A stretch of 64,000 bases of DNA from Bacillus sp. F19. GTDB taxonomy: Bacteria; Bacillota; Bacilli; Bacillales; Bacillaceae. The position numbers and the translations under genes were made by a program. The first letter of the stretch is position 1. The number at the start of each line of letters is the position of its first letter. Location: NCBI GenBank assembly GCA_023823795.1, contig CP085710.1:1204001-1268000 (forward strand), in the 5' to 3' direction. Below, one piece after another: positions 54,871-63,760 of this stretch. The notes under the pieces are model-generated. The model saw only the letters and a list, made by a program, of their open reading frames with translations. It was not told the origin of the DNA and did no database searches.

Positions 54871-55113
54871 ATGAAAAAAAATGTAATGATGATCCTATTT
54901 TCAATGGTTATCGCGGTTATGATGTCTGGTGTAAACGTTCAGGCAGAAAATAACAACAATGACAGAAACGATAATATAGGTACAAGAAATGTAAATACAG
55001 AAACTGCCGCTGCAGCTGACGATAACGATGATATGGACATGGGATGGATTGGTTTATTAGGTTTAGCAGGGCTGTTAGGTCTTAGAAGAAAAGATAGAGA
55101 TCGCAGGGATTAA
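54871..55113 (+). CDS. WGxxGxxG-type small secreted/anchored protein
   Basis: The 80-residue protein has a signal peptide (KKNVMMILFSMVIAVMMSGV, VQA cleavage), a short acidic Asn/Asp-rich linker and a C-terminal glycine helix with basic tail (MGWIGLLGLAGLLGLRRKDR). This is the WGxxGxxG architecture seen in Bacillus, resembling a sorting tail. The ATG at 54871 follows TGGAGGTG; the ORF from 54826 lacks one. Function unknown. Confidence 0.75.
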   Translation: MKKNVMMILFSMVIAVMMSGVNVQAENNNNDRNDNIGTRNVNTETAAAADDNDDMDMGWIGLLGLAGLLGLRRKDRDRRD

Positions 55114-55131
55114 GATAACTGCAGACATACC

Positions 55132-55163
55132 AAAGCATGCGGCAAAATGCCGCATGCTTTTTC
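55132..55163 (+). terminator. Terminator of the WGxxGxxG gene
   Basis: AAAGCATGCGGC pairs with GCCGCATGCTTT over 12 bp with a T tail. Confidence 0.85.
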
Positions 55164-55197
55164 TTTTGTATCTTTAATATCATCAAAATTGATGAAT

Positions 55198-55782
55198 TCA
55201 ACATTGTTCATTCTTTTTGCCCGCTCTAATCTCAACAGTATCATCACTTTTTACGTTGGCATTTTCAATGCTCCAATACGCAGTAGGTAATACATCTGAC
55301 ATAAACAGCAAGGTTTCATCCTCAAGCTCAACAGATTCAGGGATGACAAACGGCATGAAATTTCCAAACGGCACTCTTAAGTATTCAGCCTGACCGCCCG
55401 GGTGATTCCCGTACCTCTCTGTAAATCCAAAGTAACCGCCTGTATCAATTTCCGGATTGGGATTTGAATTATCGCACTGGCTTTCAAGGTCGTGCTTGCA
55501 ATAGTAGCAGCTTCCGCAGGAAATATTAATTGGGATGACAACTCTGTCGCCTTTTTGAACTTTTGTTACTTCTGATCCGACTTCCTCCACAATCTCCATC
55601 GGTTAATGGACAACAACATAGTTTTTTTCAGCAGGAAGGGCTGCTTGGTAAATAGGAAAATCTGATCCGCAAATGGCCGTTGAGGTAATTTTGACAATGA
55701 TATCGTCCTATTTCTGAAGCACGGCATCCGGAACTTCCTTCACTTCCATTTCCTTCATTCCCTGAAATGTGACAGCTTTCAA
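55198..55782 (-). pseudogene. Zinc-dependent alcohol dehydrogenase remnant with two in-frame stops
   Basis: From TTG 55782 (after GGGAGG) one frame reads MKAVTFQGMKEMEVKEVPDA, then TAG, then ITSTAICGSDFPIYQAALPA, then TAA, then MEIVEEVGSEVTKVQKGDRV and the structural-zinc segment CGSCYYCKHDLESQC. It stops at 55198 where the Rossmann half should begin. The GHExxG metal site is ruined by the TAA. This was a formaldehyde-dehydrogenase-like ADH of about 380 residues. Confidence 0.75.
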
Positions 55783-55928
55783 TTTAACAACCTCCCGTAT
55801 AGTAATAGTTTTGATATACCCGCTGAAAGATTGAATAAAAATGAAAAAAGGAGAAAATGAGTCTTTCATCTGATTTTTTTATGTGATTTTTTCTCAGTAT
55901 TTGAGGATTCTTCCTGAAATATAAAAAA

Positions 55929-55963
55929 GAACAGCGTCCCTTTTAAAAGGACGCTGTTCAAAT
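55929..55963 (-). terminator. Terminator of the SRPBCC-ArsR operon
   Basis: GAACAGCGTCC pairs with GGACGCTGTTC over 11 bp; on the minus strand it runs into TTTTTT. Confidence 0.85.
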
Positions 55964-55969
55964 GGTATT

Positions 55970-56305
55970 TCATTTCTCGTTTTCATTAGGCTGCTCAACA
56001 AGATGCTTCAGCATAGACAGCTTGTTATTCCAGAATTGCTCGTAATAGGAAAGCCATTCATGTAATTCCGCAAGCGGCTCCGGATGAAGCCTGTACCTTT
56101 TTTCTCTTCCTGTTTTTCTTCCGCTTACAAGTTCAGCCTCGGAAAGAATGTGAAGATGTTTGGCAATCGCTGTTCGGGTTACTTGAAAATGGCTTGTGAT
56201 TTCTGAGATCGGCATCTCTTTTTCTGCAAGCAGCTTTAACACTTCTCGTCGCGTTGGGTCAGCAATAGCCTGAAAAACATCATATTTTTGTGCAGAAGAT
56301 GACAC
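55970..56305 (-). CDS. ArsR-family repressor, second gene of an autoregulated pair
   Basis: The 111-residue winged-helix protein has KYDVFQAIADPTRREVLKLL and recognition region VTRTAIAKHLHILSEAELVS, with wing GREKRYRLHPEPL. It starts with GTG overlapping the SRPBCC stop (TAGTG). No metal-site cysteines are present. It likely binds the two AAACCATTTGGTTT palindromes in the operon promoter. Here the repressor is distal, unlike the pair at 17646-18429. Confidence 0.85.
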   Translation of the reverse strand: MSSSAQKYDVFQAIADPTRREVLKLLAEKEMPISEITSHFQVTRTAIAKHLHILSEAELVSGRKTGREKRYRLHPEPLAELHEWLSYYEQFWNNKLSMLKHLVEQPNENEK

Positions 56306-56730
56306 TAGTTTCCAACAACCTCTCCCAGGCGTTCGATAATCTTTATCCAGCCGTGATTCATGCGGTCACGAATGACAGAGGCTTTTTCATTGGCTTTTGG
56401 CAGAATTGTGTCTGATTGCTTCCAGCCGCCATGGATAAGGGTAAACTCCGTTTTTCCTTCCATTTCTTTCAATAAGAAAGTGACGATCCAGCCATCTGTA
56501 TCCCATGTAAATGAAAGACGGTGAGGGGGCTCCAGTTGGATCACTTTACATGGTGACGGGCCGAACGGGGATTGCAAGTGAAATTCATGGCCAACTTCGG
56601 GCTGAAAATCATTAGGCATAAACCATGCGGCAATTCCTTCAGAGGTGGAGACGGCATTCCATACTTTTTCAATGGGAGCGTTGTAGACAACGGTCTGTGT
56701 AATGTCCGGCAAATTAGTTTGATTCATCAT
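56305..56730 (-). CDS. SRPBCC (AHSA1-like) protein
   Basis: The 141-residue protein shows the helix-grip fold ([60 protein letters not shown] and a C-terminal helix ending [11 protein letters not shown]). It follows GGAGAA and is translationally coupled to the ArsR gene. Ligand unknown; the hydrophobic cavity of the fold suggests a small apolar inducer or substrate. Confidence 0.85.
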   Translation of the reverse strand: MMNQTNLPDITQTVVYNAPIEKVWNAVSTSEGIAAWFMPNDFQPEVGHEFHLQSPFGPSPCKVIQLEPPHRLSFTWDTDGWIVTFLLKEMEGKTEFTLIHGGWKQSDTILPKANEKASVIRDRMNHGWIKIIERLGEVVGN

Positions 56731-56752
56731 GTATTCTCCTTATCGTAAATAT

Positions 56753-56805
56753 AAAACCATTTGGTTTCGTATTTGATTATATAAAACCATTTGGTTTTAT
56801 GTCAA
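56753..56805 (-). promoter_or_regulatory. Promoter and double operator of the SRPBCC-ArsR operon
   Basis: On the minus strand TTGACA (56805-56800) and TATAAT (56781-56776) are 18 bp apart. The palindrome-like AAAACCATTTGGTTTT (56783-56798) fills the spacer. A second copy (56753-56768) lies at the transcription start. This is a textbook repressor layout and mirrors the 4543-4572 promoter. Confidence 0.8.
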
Positions 56806-57013
56806 TGAATTAATATTTTGTTAATTTAATTTATTGAATAGAAATCTGCGTAAACCCCATAGTTTTAGATGTTTCATATAGAACCGCCTCAAATAGTATT
56901 ATATTAGATAAATTTCAAATGTTAAGAATAGATTGACAATTATCTTCAAACATATGGTAATATAAAAAAGTGGTAATGTTACAATTAAATGACAAAGAGG
57001 GGGAAATTTACTA

Positions 57014-58003
57014 GTGAAAATGAGTAAAAGTTTATTTGTAATGATGCTGCTTGCTCTTATCATGATTATTTCTGCGTGTGGCGGAAACGGTGCAACATCG
57101 GGTTCCGGCGGAGGTTCTGGAGATTCAAAGCCGAAAACGCTGCGGATTTTAACAGGCGGAACGGGTGGTACATATTACCCTCTTGGCGGATCGTTTGGAG
57201 ATATTATTTCTGATAGCACAGATTACAAGGCAACTGTTCAGTCATCAGGAGCTTCAGTAGAAAACATGCAAACCTTAAAAAGCGGAGACGCTGAAATAGC
57301 ATTCTCTCAGACAGATATTGCGACATATGCTTTAAAAGGGGAGAGTATGTTTAAAGATAACAAGATTGATAACGTACTTGGACTTGGCACGCTATATAAC
57401 GAAACAGTTCAATTAATCACTACGGAAAAAAGCGGAATTAAATCCGTTGCAGATCTAAAAGGCAAAAAGGTTTCCGTTGGAGCAATCGGTTCAGGAGCTT
57501 ATTTAAATGCTACTCAGGTTCTTGAAGTTCATGGTTTGACAGTGGATGATATTAAGGCTCAAAACCTGTCATTTGATGAGTCAACAGAAGGAATTCAAGG
57601 CGGCAGCATTGATGCGGCATTCGTAACAGCCGGAACACCGACTGCTGCAGTTGAAACCCTTTCAGCTCAAAACGAAGTCGTTGTCGTTCCTCTTGAAGCT
57701 GACAAAGTGGAAGAGCTTATCGAAAAATATCCTTTCTACTCAGAGGATGTTATTCCAAGCGGCACGTACAAGATTGGTGAAGACGTTAATACAGTAGCTG
57801 TTAAAGCGATGCTTGTTGTTCAAGATGAGCTTGAGGAAGATCTCGTATACGATATCACAAAATCCATTTTTGAAAACACAGATAAAATCGCTCATGCAAA
57901 AGGAAAATTGATTAAAGCAGAAACGGCACTAGAAGGAATCGGCGACTTAAAGCTTCATCCTGGTGCAGAGAAATATTTCAAAGAAAAAGGCGTACTGAAA
58001 TAA
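57014..58003 (+). CDS. TAXI-family TRAP transporter substrate-binding lipoprotein
   Basis: The 329-residue protein has a lipobox (LLALIMIISACGG) and TAXI landmarks: LTGGTGGTYYPLGGSFGDII near 45-64 and LKGKKVSVGAIGSGAYLNAT near 145-165. TAXI receptors pass carboxylates such as glutamate or 2-oxoglutarate to a fused TRAP permease. GTG 57014 or ATG 57020 may be used, behind GAGGGGG. First gene of a three-gene operon with DUF1850 and the permease. Confidence 0.88.
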   Translation: MKMSKSLFVMMLLALIMIISACGGNGATSGSGGGSGDSKPKTLRILTGGTGGTYYPLGGSFGDIISDSTDYKATVQSSGASVENMQTLKSGDAEIAFSQTDIATYALKGESMFKDNKIDNVLGLGTLYNETVQLITTEKSGIKSVADLKGKKVSVGAIGSGAYLNATQVLEVHGLTVDDIKAQNLSFDESTEGIQGGSIDAAFVTAGTPTAAVETLSAQNEVVVVPLEADKVEELIEKYPFYSEDVIPSGTYKIGEDVNTVAVKAMLVVQDELEEDLVYDITKSIFENTDKIAHAKGKLIKAETALEGIGDLKLHPGAEKYFKEKGVLK

Positions 58004-58065
58004 TGGTTTGAGAGATAGGCCGCAGGGGAACTGCGGTCTATCGCTTGATTTTGGAGGAAATAGGG

Positions 58066-58575
58066 ATGAAGAAAAAGCTATTATTCGTTCCCATGCTTTT
58101 CATCGCTTTGATTCTCATCTTTTTTATCCCGTTTAAGAAAACCGTTGCTTTTCATTTTGAAGACACAAGCAAACTATTGGCTTACCTTTCTGTTAATGAA
58201 ATGGATACTTTTCAGGTAAGGTATACCCATTCCATTCATCTGACAGATGTGGTTGAAACGTATGAACTTTCGAATAAACAGATCAAACAAATTGAGCTTT
58301 CATATGACACGTTTGCAGTAGGCATGCCTTCCGGGCCCGAGGGTGAAGAAGTTTTTGAGAGAAAGAATGGACGGTATATCATTTCAAATATGAATCGGAC
58401 ATTTCCGTTTATTGACCTCAGCACAGGACAGGTAGTAGCCAATCATAGAGCAGTATACAAAGGAAAAGAATATGAATTGAAAAAATACATAGAACCCGGT
58501 ACATGGGTCAGAATCAGCTATGAAACCATGAATCTTTTTCAGCTTTTTAGAGGAGTGAAAATGAATGAAGGATGA
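58066..58575 (+). CDS. DUF1850 family protein of the TRAP operon
   Basis: The 169-residue protein has an N-terminal anchor (LLFVPMLFIALILIFFIPFK) and the DUF1850 core FQVRYTHSIHLTDVVETYEL and FAVGMPSGPEGEEVFERKNG. DUF1850 genes regularly lie between TAXI receptors and fused TRAP permeases, so a role in that transporter is inferred. The ATG at 58066 follows TTGGAGGA. It overlaps the permease gene by 11 bases. Confidence 0.82.
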   Translation: MKKKLLFVPMLFIALILIFFIPFKKTVAFHFEDTSKLLAYLSVNEMDTFQVRYTHSIHLTDVVETYELSNKQIKQIELSYDTFAVGMPSGPEGEEVFERKNGRYIISNMNRTFPFIDLSTGQVVANHRAVYKGKEYELKKYIEPGTWVRISYETMNLFQLFRGVKMNEG

Positions 58576-60532
58576 AGAAGTAAAATTTTTATCACTTGAA
58601 GAACAGCAGGAAATTCTTGAAAAGTACGATCCGGAAGCTGCAACGAGAAAGCTCACAGGAATCATGGGATGGATTGCTTTCCTAGGTTTGCTGTCATTCT
58701 CCCTTTTTCAATTGTACACAGCAATTTTTTCTGTTTTTACTGCTCAAATTCAGCGTTCCGTCCATTTAGGATTTGCATTGTCGCTTATTTTTCTATTATT
58801 CCCGTTAAGTAAGAAAAAGAAAGAAACCGGCAAGTGGCAAGTTGGCTGGTATGATATCGTGCTTGCTCTTCTCAGTATTGTCGTAGGTGCATATTGGCCG
58901 CTTTTTATGGAAGACATCGCAATGCGCGTTGGTATCTTAACAACAACTGACTTTGCAATTGGAATTATTGCGATTCTGCTCGTTCTAGAAGCAACAAGAA
59001 GAGCGGTTGGCCTGCCTATTACGATTATTGCCATTATTTTTATGCTTTACGGGATATTTGGACAATATATGCCAGGATTTCTTCAGCATGGGGGCTTGAG
59101 TCTTGAACGATTGGTTCAGACGATGTTTTTCACAACAGAAGGTATTTTAGGAACGCCTCTAGGGGTCTCGGCAACATTTATTTTCTTGTTTCTGTTATTC
59201 GGTTCCTTCTTAATTCAAACAGGAGTAGGCCAATATTTTAATGATTTATCAGCTGTAATCGCAGGAAAAAGAGTCGGCGGACCGGCTAAAGTTGCTATTT
59301 TTTCAAGTGCCCTTCAGGGAACTATCAGCGGAAGCTCAGTTGCGAATGTTGTAACCTCAGGGGCATTCACCATTCCAATGATGAAAAAATTAGGATATAA
59401 AAAGGAATTTGCCGGAGCTGTTGAAGCAGCATCTTCAACTGGAGGTCAATTAATGCCGCCAATCATGGGAGCAGCTGCTTTCTTGATGGTCGAGTTTATT
59501 GGAAATGGCATCACTTATTGGGACATTGCAAAAGCTGCAGCTATTCCAGCTATCCTTTATTTCACTGGGATCTGGATCATGACACATTTTGAAGCGAAAC
59601 GATTAGGCTTACGGGGATTAACAGAAGAAGAAATGCCTAACCGTAAAGAAGTGGCGAAGAAAATCTACCTTTTGCTTCCGATTCTAGCGATTATCATCTT
59701 GTTAATGACAGGTATTCCAGTCATGCATGCAGCCCTCTATTCTATTTTAATTGCAATAGTAGCAGGTTTTATAAATAAAGAAACTCGAATGGGGCCAAAA
59801 GCTATTATTTTAGCATTGGTGGATGGGGCGAGAACTGCTTTGTCTGTAGCGGCGGCAACTGCAGCTGCAGGTATCATTGTTGGAATTGTTACGAAAACAG
59901 GACTTGGGTTAACGCTTGCAAATGGGCTAATTGACCTTGCACAAGGCTACATTATACCAACACTGATTTTCACTATGATCGCATCCTTAATTTTGGGAAT
60001 GGGATCACCAACAACGGCAAACTATGTCATCACATCAACAATAGCAGCACCTGTTATCATATTCATGGGCTATCCGGATTTAGCTGCTCATCTATTTGTT
60101 TTCTATTTTGGAATCATTGCAGATATTACACCGCCGGTGGCACTAGCAGCTTTTGCTGCTGCCGGAGTATCCGGAGGAGAGCCTATTCGTACAGGGATAC
60201 AATCGTCGAAGCTTGCTATCGCAGCATTTATCATTCCATACATCTTTGTCCTTTCCCCAGAAATGCTATTAATTGATACAACCGTTCCAGAAGTCATTTG
60301 GGTTGTATTTACAGCTGTGACGGGAATGATTGCAATTGGAGCTGGAATCATAGGCTATTGGATGAGACCTATGAACTGGATAGAACGAGTACTGGCTATC
60401 ATAGCAGGCTTACTATTAATCTATCCAGAGGGAATTTCAGATGTATTCGGTCTAATTATGTTTGCAGGATTGTTTGCAGCACAGTTCTTTATAAATAGAG
60501 ATAAAGATCAGAAAATAGTACAGCAGGCATAA
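58565..60532 (+). CDS. Fused TRAP transporter permease (DctQM type)
   Basis: The 655-residue protein has an N-terminal four-helix DctQ-like part and a large DctM-like part with about 12 helices. Motifs include SALQGTISGSSVANVVTSGA near 250-270, STGGQLMPPIMGAAAFLMVE and MGSPTTANYVITSTIAAPVI. Sodium-coupled uptake of an organic acid is expected. It overlaps the DUF1850 gene and is closed by a terminator at 60543. Confidence 0.9.
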   Translation: MKDEEVKFLSLEEQQEILEKYDPEAATRKLTGIMGWIAFLGLLSFSLFQLYTAIFSVFTAQIQRSVHLGFALSLIFLLFPLSKKKKETGKWQVGWYDIVLALLSIVVGAYWPLFMEDIAMRVGILTTTDFAIGIIAILLVLEATRRAVGLPITIIAIIFMLYGIFGQYMPGFLQHGGLSLERLVQTMFFTTEGILGTPLGVSATFIFLFLLFGSFLIQTGVGQYFNDLSAVIAGKRVGGPAKVAIFSSALQGTISGSSVANVVTSGAFTIPMMKKLGYKKEFAGAVEAASSTGGQLMPPIMGAAAFLMVEFIGNGITYWDIAKAAAIPAILYFTGIWIMTHFEAKRLGLRGLTEEEMPNRKEVAKKIYLLLPILAIIILLMTGIPVMHAALYSILIAIVAGFINKETRMGPKAIILALVDGARTALSVAAATAAAGIIVGIVTKTGLGLTLANGLIDLAQGYIIPTLIFTMIASLILGMGSPTTANYVITSTIAAPVIIFMGYPDLAAHLFVFYFGIIADITPPVALAAFAAAGVSGGEPIRTGIQSSKLAIAAFIIPYIFVLSPEMLLIDTTVPEVIWVVFTAVTGMIAIGAGIIGYWMRPMNWIERVLAIIAGLLLIYPEGISDVFGLIMFAGLFAAQFFINRDKDQKIVQQA

Positions 60533-60542
60533 TAAACTGATG

Positions 60543-60582
60543 AAGCATGAAAATTAACTTGATGATTTTCATGCTTTTTTTT
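60543..60582 (+). terminator. Terminator of the TRAP operon
   Basis: AAGCATGAAAAT pairs with ATTTTCATGCTT over 12 bp, followed by T6 or more. Confidence 0.85.
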
Positions 60583-60922
60583 AAACAGCAAACTCAGACG
60601 ATATCTAGGTATTTCGTCGATTATTGTCCGGGAAATGAGTCGAATCGAATTCTGGATTTATGGTAAAATATATTCTTTATATTCCAACAATTAATTTTTC
60701 ATTCACTCTTTGATCATGCTAAATCTTTTCGAATGTTTCCTGCGAGTTAAGGCCCTGAACAACTCCTTGCCTTGAATCGCTTTTTTCAGCGGTGCTTCAC
60801 CGATAAAACAATATGGATACACATAATCCGAATAGATTTAACCGTCATCTTTATTCCTTCACCATGTGATAAGCACATTGTAGCAGACAAAAAGAAGCGG
60901 AGGAGAGCGTGAATAATTTTTA
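60583..60922. other. Intergenic stretch before the tRNA
   Basis: No ORF or structure that I can support; the tRNA promoter begins at 60923. Confidence 0.4.
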
Positions 60923-60951
60923 TTGACATTGCGCACGCATCCTCATATAAT
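60923..60951 (+). promoter_or_regulatory. Consensus promoter of the tRNA-Val gene
   Basis: TTGACA and TATAAT match consensus perfectly with a 17-bp spacer, 29 bp before the tRNA. Confidence 0.85.
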
Positions 60952-60980
60952 AGAGTTTGTCAGCAACACCTACATACTGC

Positions 60981-61052
60981 GACTTGTTAGCTCAGTGGGA
61001 GAGCACTTCCTTGACAGGGAAGGGGTCGGGGGTTCGAATCCCTCACAGGTCA
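60981..61052 (+). tRNA. tRNA-Val (anticodon GAC)
   Basis: Acceptor arms GACTTGT and ACAGGTC pair with one G-U. The anticodon stem CTTCC/GGAAG encloses loop TTGACAG, giving anticodon GAC (valine). The T arm has GGGGG-TTCGAAT-CCCTC. CCA is not encoded. Its 3' half doubles as the left attachment site of an integrated element, so the tRNA remains complete after integration. Confidence 0.92.
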
Positions 61053-61053
61053 T
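61007..61053. repeat. attL-like copy: 3' half of tRNA-Val
   Basis: A 47-bp identical copy of this segment (TTCCTTGACAGGG through ACAGGTCAT) lies at 63573-63619 without the 5' half of the tRNA. Displaced tRNA 3' ends are the hallmark of tyrosine-recombinase integration. Confidence 0.88.
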
Positions 61054-61148
61054 ATACCTATAAACGTTGATATAAAAGGGTTTCCCAAAAAAGGGAGACC
61101 CTTTTATTTGTCATTAAAAAGAATTAACTGACCAAATGACTGACCGAT

Positions 61149-61305
61149 TTAATTTCTGACCTTTAAAAAGGCATTTCCAACGTCTGAATCCATTTTTTTA
61201 GTGACATGTGTATATAAGTTCATCGTGGTCCCAATATCTTTATGACCAAGTCTTTCTTGGATAGCTTTCATACTAAAACCTTCACTTAACAAATAGGTTA
61301 CTTGT
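61149..61305 (-). pseudogene. C-terminal relic of a tyrosine recombinase
   Basis: The minus frame encodes SQVTYLLSEGFSMKAIQERL, then GHKDIGTTMNLYTHVTKKMD, ending LKVRN and TAA at 61149. It has the catalytic GH and the nucleophile Tyr (NLYTHV). The N-terminal 85% of the integrase is missing; at about 61306 it joins a VOC gene fragment. It lies next to the tRNA attachment site, as integrase genes usually do. Confidence 0.8.
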
Positions 61306-61455
61306 GATACTGAAGAAGAAATTAACAACTTTTATCAGAAACTTATCAAGGGTGGACAAGCACTTATGCCAATTGGTGATTATGGTTTTAGTCAGAGGTT
61401 TGGTTGGCTAAATGATCGGTTTGGAGTATCGTGGCAACTAAATCTTCCTTCGTGA
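61306..61455 (+). pseudogene. C-terminal fragment of a PhnB/VOC-family protein
   Basis: The frame encodes DTEEEINNFYQKLIKGGQAL, then DYGFSQRFGWLNDRFGVSWQ and LNLPS, with a TGA at 61455. This is the end of the 3-demethylubiquinone-methyltransferase-like (PhnB) VOC domain, including WLNDRFGVSWQL. The front is deleted at the junction with the integrase relic. Confidence 0.65.
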
Positions 61456-61501
61456 AAGTCTTAAGTGTTTTCATTAAATAAATACTACATTAAAAGCAAC
61501 A

Positions 61502-61534
61502 AGGTATTACTCCATCAGGTAATACCTACTTTTA
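61502..61534 (+). terminator. Terminator-like hairpin in the island
   Basis: AGGTATTAC pairs with GTAATACCT over 9 bp, followed by ACTTTTA. Confidence 0.5.
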
Positions 61535-61611
61535 AATTAAAGAGCTTAATTAGTTTTGATTTTGTGAAGTAATGTACTTAAACTAATTGGTGCTTTAGTG
61601 CAGAACGATTT

Positions 61612-61635
61612 GCTGCTTCGGCAGCTTTTTTTGTT
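61612..61635 (+). terminator. Short UUCG terminator
   Basis: GCTGC-TTCG-GCAGC followed by T7. It lies 27 bp before the next ORF and may insulate it or act as an attenuator. Confidence 0.65.
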
Positions 61636-61661
61636 GTTCCACTAACGAAGCAGGTTTGTTC

Positions 61662-62042
61662 ATGAAAACACTGAAAGTACATAAGATTAGAAATTCGTTG
61701 ATGCAACTCAAGCCCTTTTGGCATAACATAGAACAGTTACAAAATAAGGGAGGGGATATTCTGAGTAGTAATATTGAGAATGGTGGGAAAGACTCTAATT
61801 CTGTTGATATTTTACAATTATTTGGACAATGGTTAACTACAACAGAAGATGCAATTAGCATTATAGGCCAAGCAATTGCATTAGAAAATGATAAGCTACA
61901 ACAAATTCAAGACCAAAAAGAGAAAGAACCACTAGAATTGCAACTGCAACAAACCCTACAACAAATGACACAGACGCAAGAAAAAATAAGACTTTTACAA
62001 AAACAAAAGAAAATAGAGCTTTATAACAGGATTAACGATTAG
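61662..62042 (+). CDS. Hypothetical island protein A (glycine-helix plus coiled coil)
   Basis: A 126-residue protein from ATG 61662. The middle has an amphipathic helix with the motif WLTTTEDAISIIGQAIALEN, then a Gln-rich coiled coil (QQTLQQMTQTQEKIRLLQKQ). The downstream gene has the same order and a related helix (GALATVGDALSTIGTIIQLN), so the two appear paralogous. No signal peptide or enzyme motif is seen. Family unknown; a role in the spore or phage-related biology would be a guess. Confidence 0.55.
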   Translation: MKTLKVHKIRNSLMQLKPFWHNIEQLQNKGGDILSSNIENGGKDSNSVDILQLFGQWLTTTEDAISIIGQAIALENDKLQQIQDQKEKEPLELQLQQTLQQMTQTQEKIRLLQKQKKIELYNRIND

Positions 62043-62146
62043 GTTTATAGAATGACTGAAATAAGAATAGAATTGATTATATAGGTCCATCTTACTGTTT
62101 ACTTTACGAACCTATAAATCCTTGTTTATAGTTATGGGGTGAGTTC

Positions 62147-62518
62147 ATGAATAAGAATAAAAGGCTTTACATTCCCCCTCCTTTCCCTCCTACAGCCAAC
62201 ATTAACGGTAATGACTCTAATTCAACCTTAGGTAATTTTGAATATAAGCCACCTAACAATACTGGGGTAATCATAGGTATAATTGGCGGTGCATTGGCTA
62301 CTGTGGGTGACGCTTTGTCGACTATTGGAACAATCATTCAACTAAATATAGATGTTTCTGCCGACTTTCAATCACAGGTGGATGATTTTAAGTCAGATCA
62401 AGAGAAGGATAAGATGCAGGAAGAGATTGATGATCTTAAGGAACAGGTGAAAGAGATTGATGATCTCAAGGAACAGGTGAAACAGCTTGTGAAAATAATT
62501 AAGAGTAACCAAAATTAA
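62147..62518 (+). CDS. Hypothetical island protein B (Pro-rich head, glycine helix, coiled-coil repeat)
   Basis: A 123-residue protein: N-terminus MNKNKRLYIPPPFPPTANIN with an NGNDSNST motif, a helix GVIIGIIGGALATVGDALST, then a coiled coil with a perfect 10-residue repeat (EIDDLKEQVK twice at the C-terminus). The start follows GGGGTGAG. Protein A shares NxxNGGKDSNS and the helix motif. A terminator overlaps its last codons at 62503. Confidence 0.6.
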   Translation: MNKNKRLYIPPPFPPTANINGNDSNSTLGNFEYKPPNNTGVIIGIIGGALATVGDALSTIGTIIQLNIDVSADFQSQVDDFKSDQEKDKMQEEIDDLKEQVKEIDDLKEQVKQLVKIIKSNQN

Positions 62519-62535
62519 GAGGTTACTCTCTTTTT
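62503..62535 (+). terminator. Terminator of the paired island genes
   Basis: GAGTAACC pairs with GGTTACTC, then TCTTTTTAT. It begins inside the last codons of protein B. Confidence 0.7.
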
Positions 62536-63572
62536 ATTTATCTTCGCAATTTTGTATGAATTATCCTGAAGTTTGCATATTAACACCAGAAAACAGAATA
62601 TTCGAAGTTGAGTTTCTTGCAAAACTAGGAAGAATTTTAAAAATCGAAGAAGAAAATGATTTTGATTAATACTACAAATATGAATTTAGGGGTGCGATGT
62701 TTAACAAGGCATTGCTTTTTTGTTTGATTAACGAAGAAGATTGTGAAGTATTATACTTAAAGTAACGGGGGCTTATCAGGAATAACTGGTAAGCCTCTTA
62801 TGAAATAATTGATCTTCCGCAATCAGGCGCTTTAATGGAATTCTGGAAAATTTTTCAATAAGCTAACCGAATGGCTGTTTTTTGCAAGCTAGGTAAATCA
62901 AAAAAAGCTAGACCACAATTTCAAATGCTGGTTTCGGTTATGTTCTTATAGATAATGTTAGTGCTATTGAATGTTTTATAAGAAGTTGGGGGCGCATTTA
63001 ATAATCTTCTTTTTGACCACATTATTGACCACATTTTCGCCGAAAGAGTATGAATATTTACGAATTTGAAAATCATCATTTTGAAGAAATGTTAAGTTGA
63101 CATATATTTATAGAAGTAAAATGAAAGAACCTGATTTTCCAAGTTAATAATAAAAAGATGTTTGCTTTACTTGGGAAACCAGGTTTTGAAGAAGTTAAAG
63201 CAGAGCTTGAGAAACGATTGAAATATGAAGTGAAAAGGAGATGTGCCAATGGCACATCTCCTTTTTTTACGAAAACAGCCAGCTGACAATTGAGATTAGT
63301 CCTTTTTCCAATGAAAAACTTCAAAACGGAACCCATTATAATTAAATTGGCGGTTTTTCTTCTTTTAATAAATGACTCCAAAGTTCTTCTTCATATTTAT
63401 TAAGTATCTTTCCAATATTTAGCGCTACCCTTAATGTTTAGCAATATAACTGACCTGACCAAACTGACCCAAATGCTTTTAATGTTTCATAAAGTAGTAG
63501 AATGGTGGTTTGGAAAATGCTGGTACAAATGGATTTGTCATAAATTCTCCTGAACTTACCCAGCTACGCTAT
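62536..63572. other. Degenerate right part of the tRNA-Val island
   Basis: Only scraps are visible. They are a 37-codon ORF at 62556-62669 (MNYPEVCILTPENRIFEVEF) and a short frame from ATG 63158 (MFALLGKPGFEEVKAELEKR) that runs into a terminator hairpin. Neither has a ribosome site or known relatives. TTGACCACATTATTGACCAC at 63012-63031 resembles the TGACCAAATGACTGACC near 61130 and may be related integrase-end or binding sequence. Confidence 0.4.
63233..63268. terminator. Strong terminator hairpin in the island
   Basis: AAAAGGAGATGTGCC pairs with GGCACATCTCCTTTT over 15 bp with a 3-base loop, followed by T7. Confidence 0.8.
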
Positions 63573-63619
63573 TTCCTTGACAGGGAAGGGGTCGGGGGTT
63601 CGAATCCCTCACAGGTCAT
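63573..63619. repeat. attR-like copy: displaced tRNA-Val 3' half
   Basis: 47 bp identical to 61007-61053. The bases before it do not continue the tRNA 5' half, so it is not a functional tRNA gene. It marks the boundary between the first island and a second element to the right. Confidence 0.88.
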
Positions 63620-63760
63620 TAGGAAAGAGCCATGAAAACGTTGAGTTATCACAGGGACTTGTTTTAGATAAATACAGATGGGTTGGTGGCAGATTAAATC
63701 TTATTTTTGATTTTTTTATAGATTTATGACTTTTCCTTTTTCTTGGGTTGAAATAAATAA

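Noticed and set aside
63076-63381. 101-codon minus-strand ORF
   Set aside because: It spans a strong terminator palindrome and has no ribosome site; composition suggests chance.
63573-63619. Second tRNA-Val gene
   Set aside because: Only the 3' half from the anticodon stem onward is present; there is no acceptor 5' strand or D arm.
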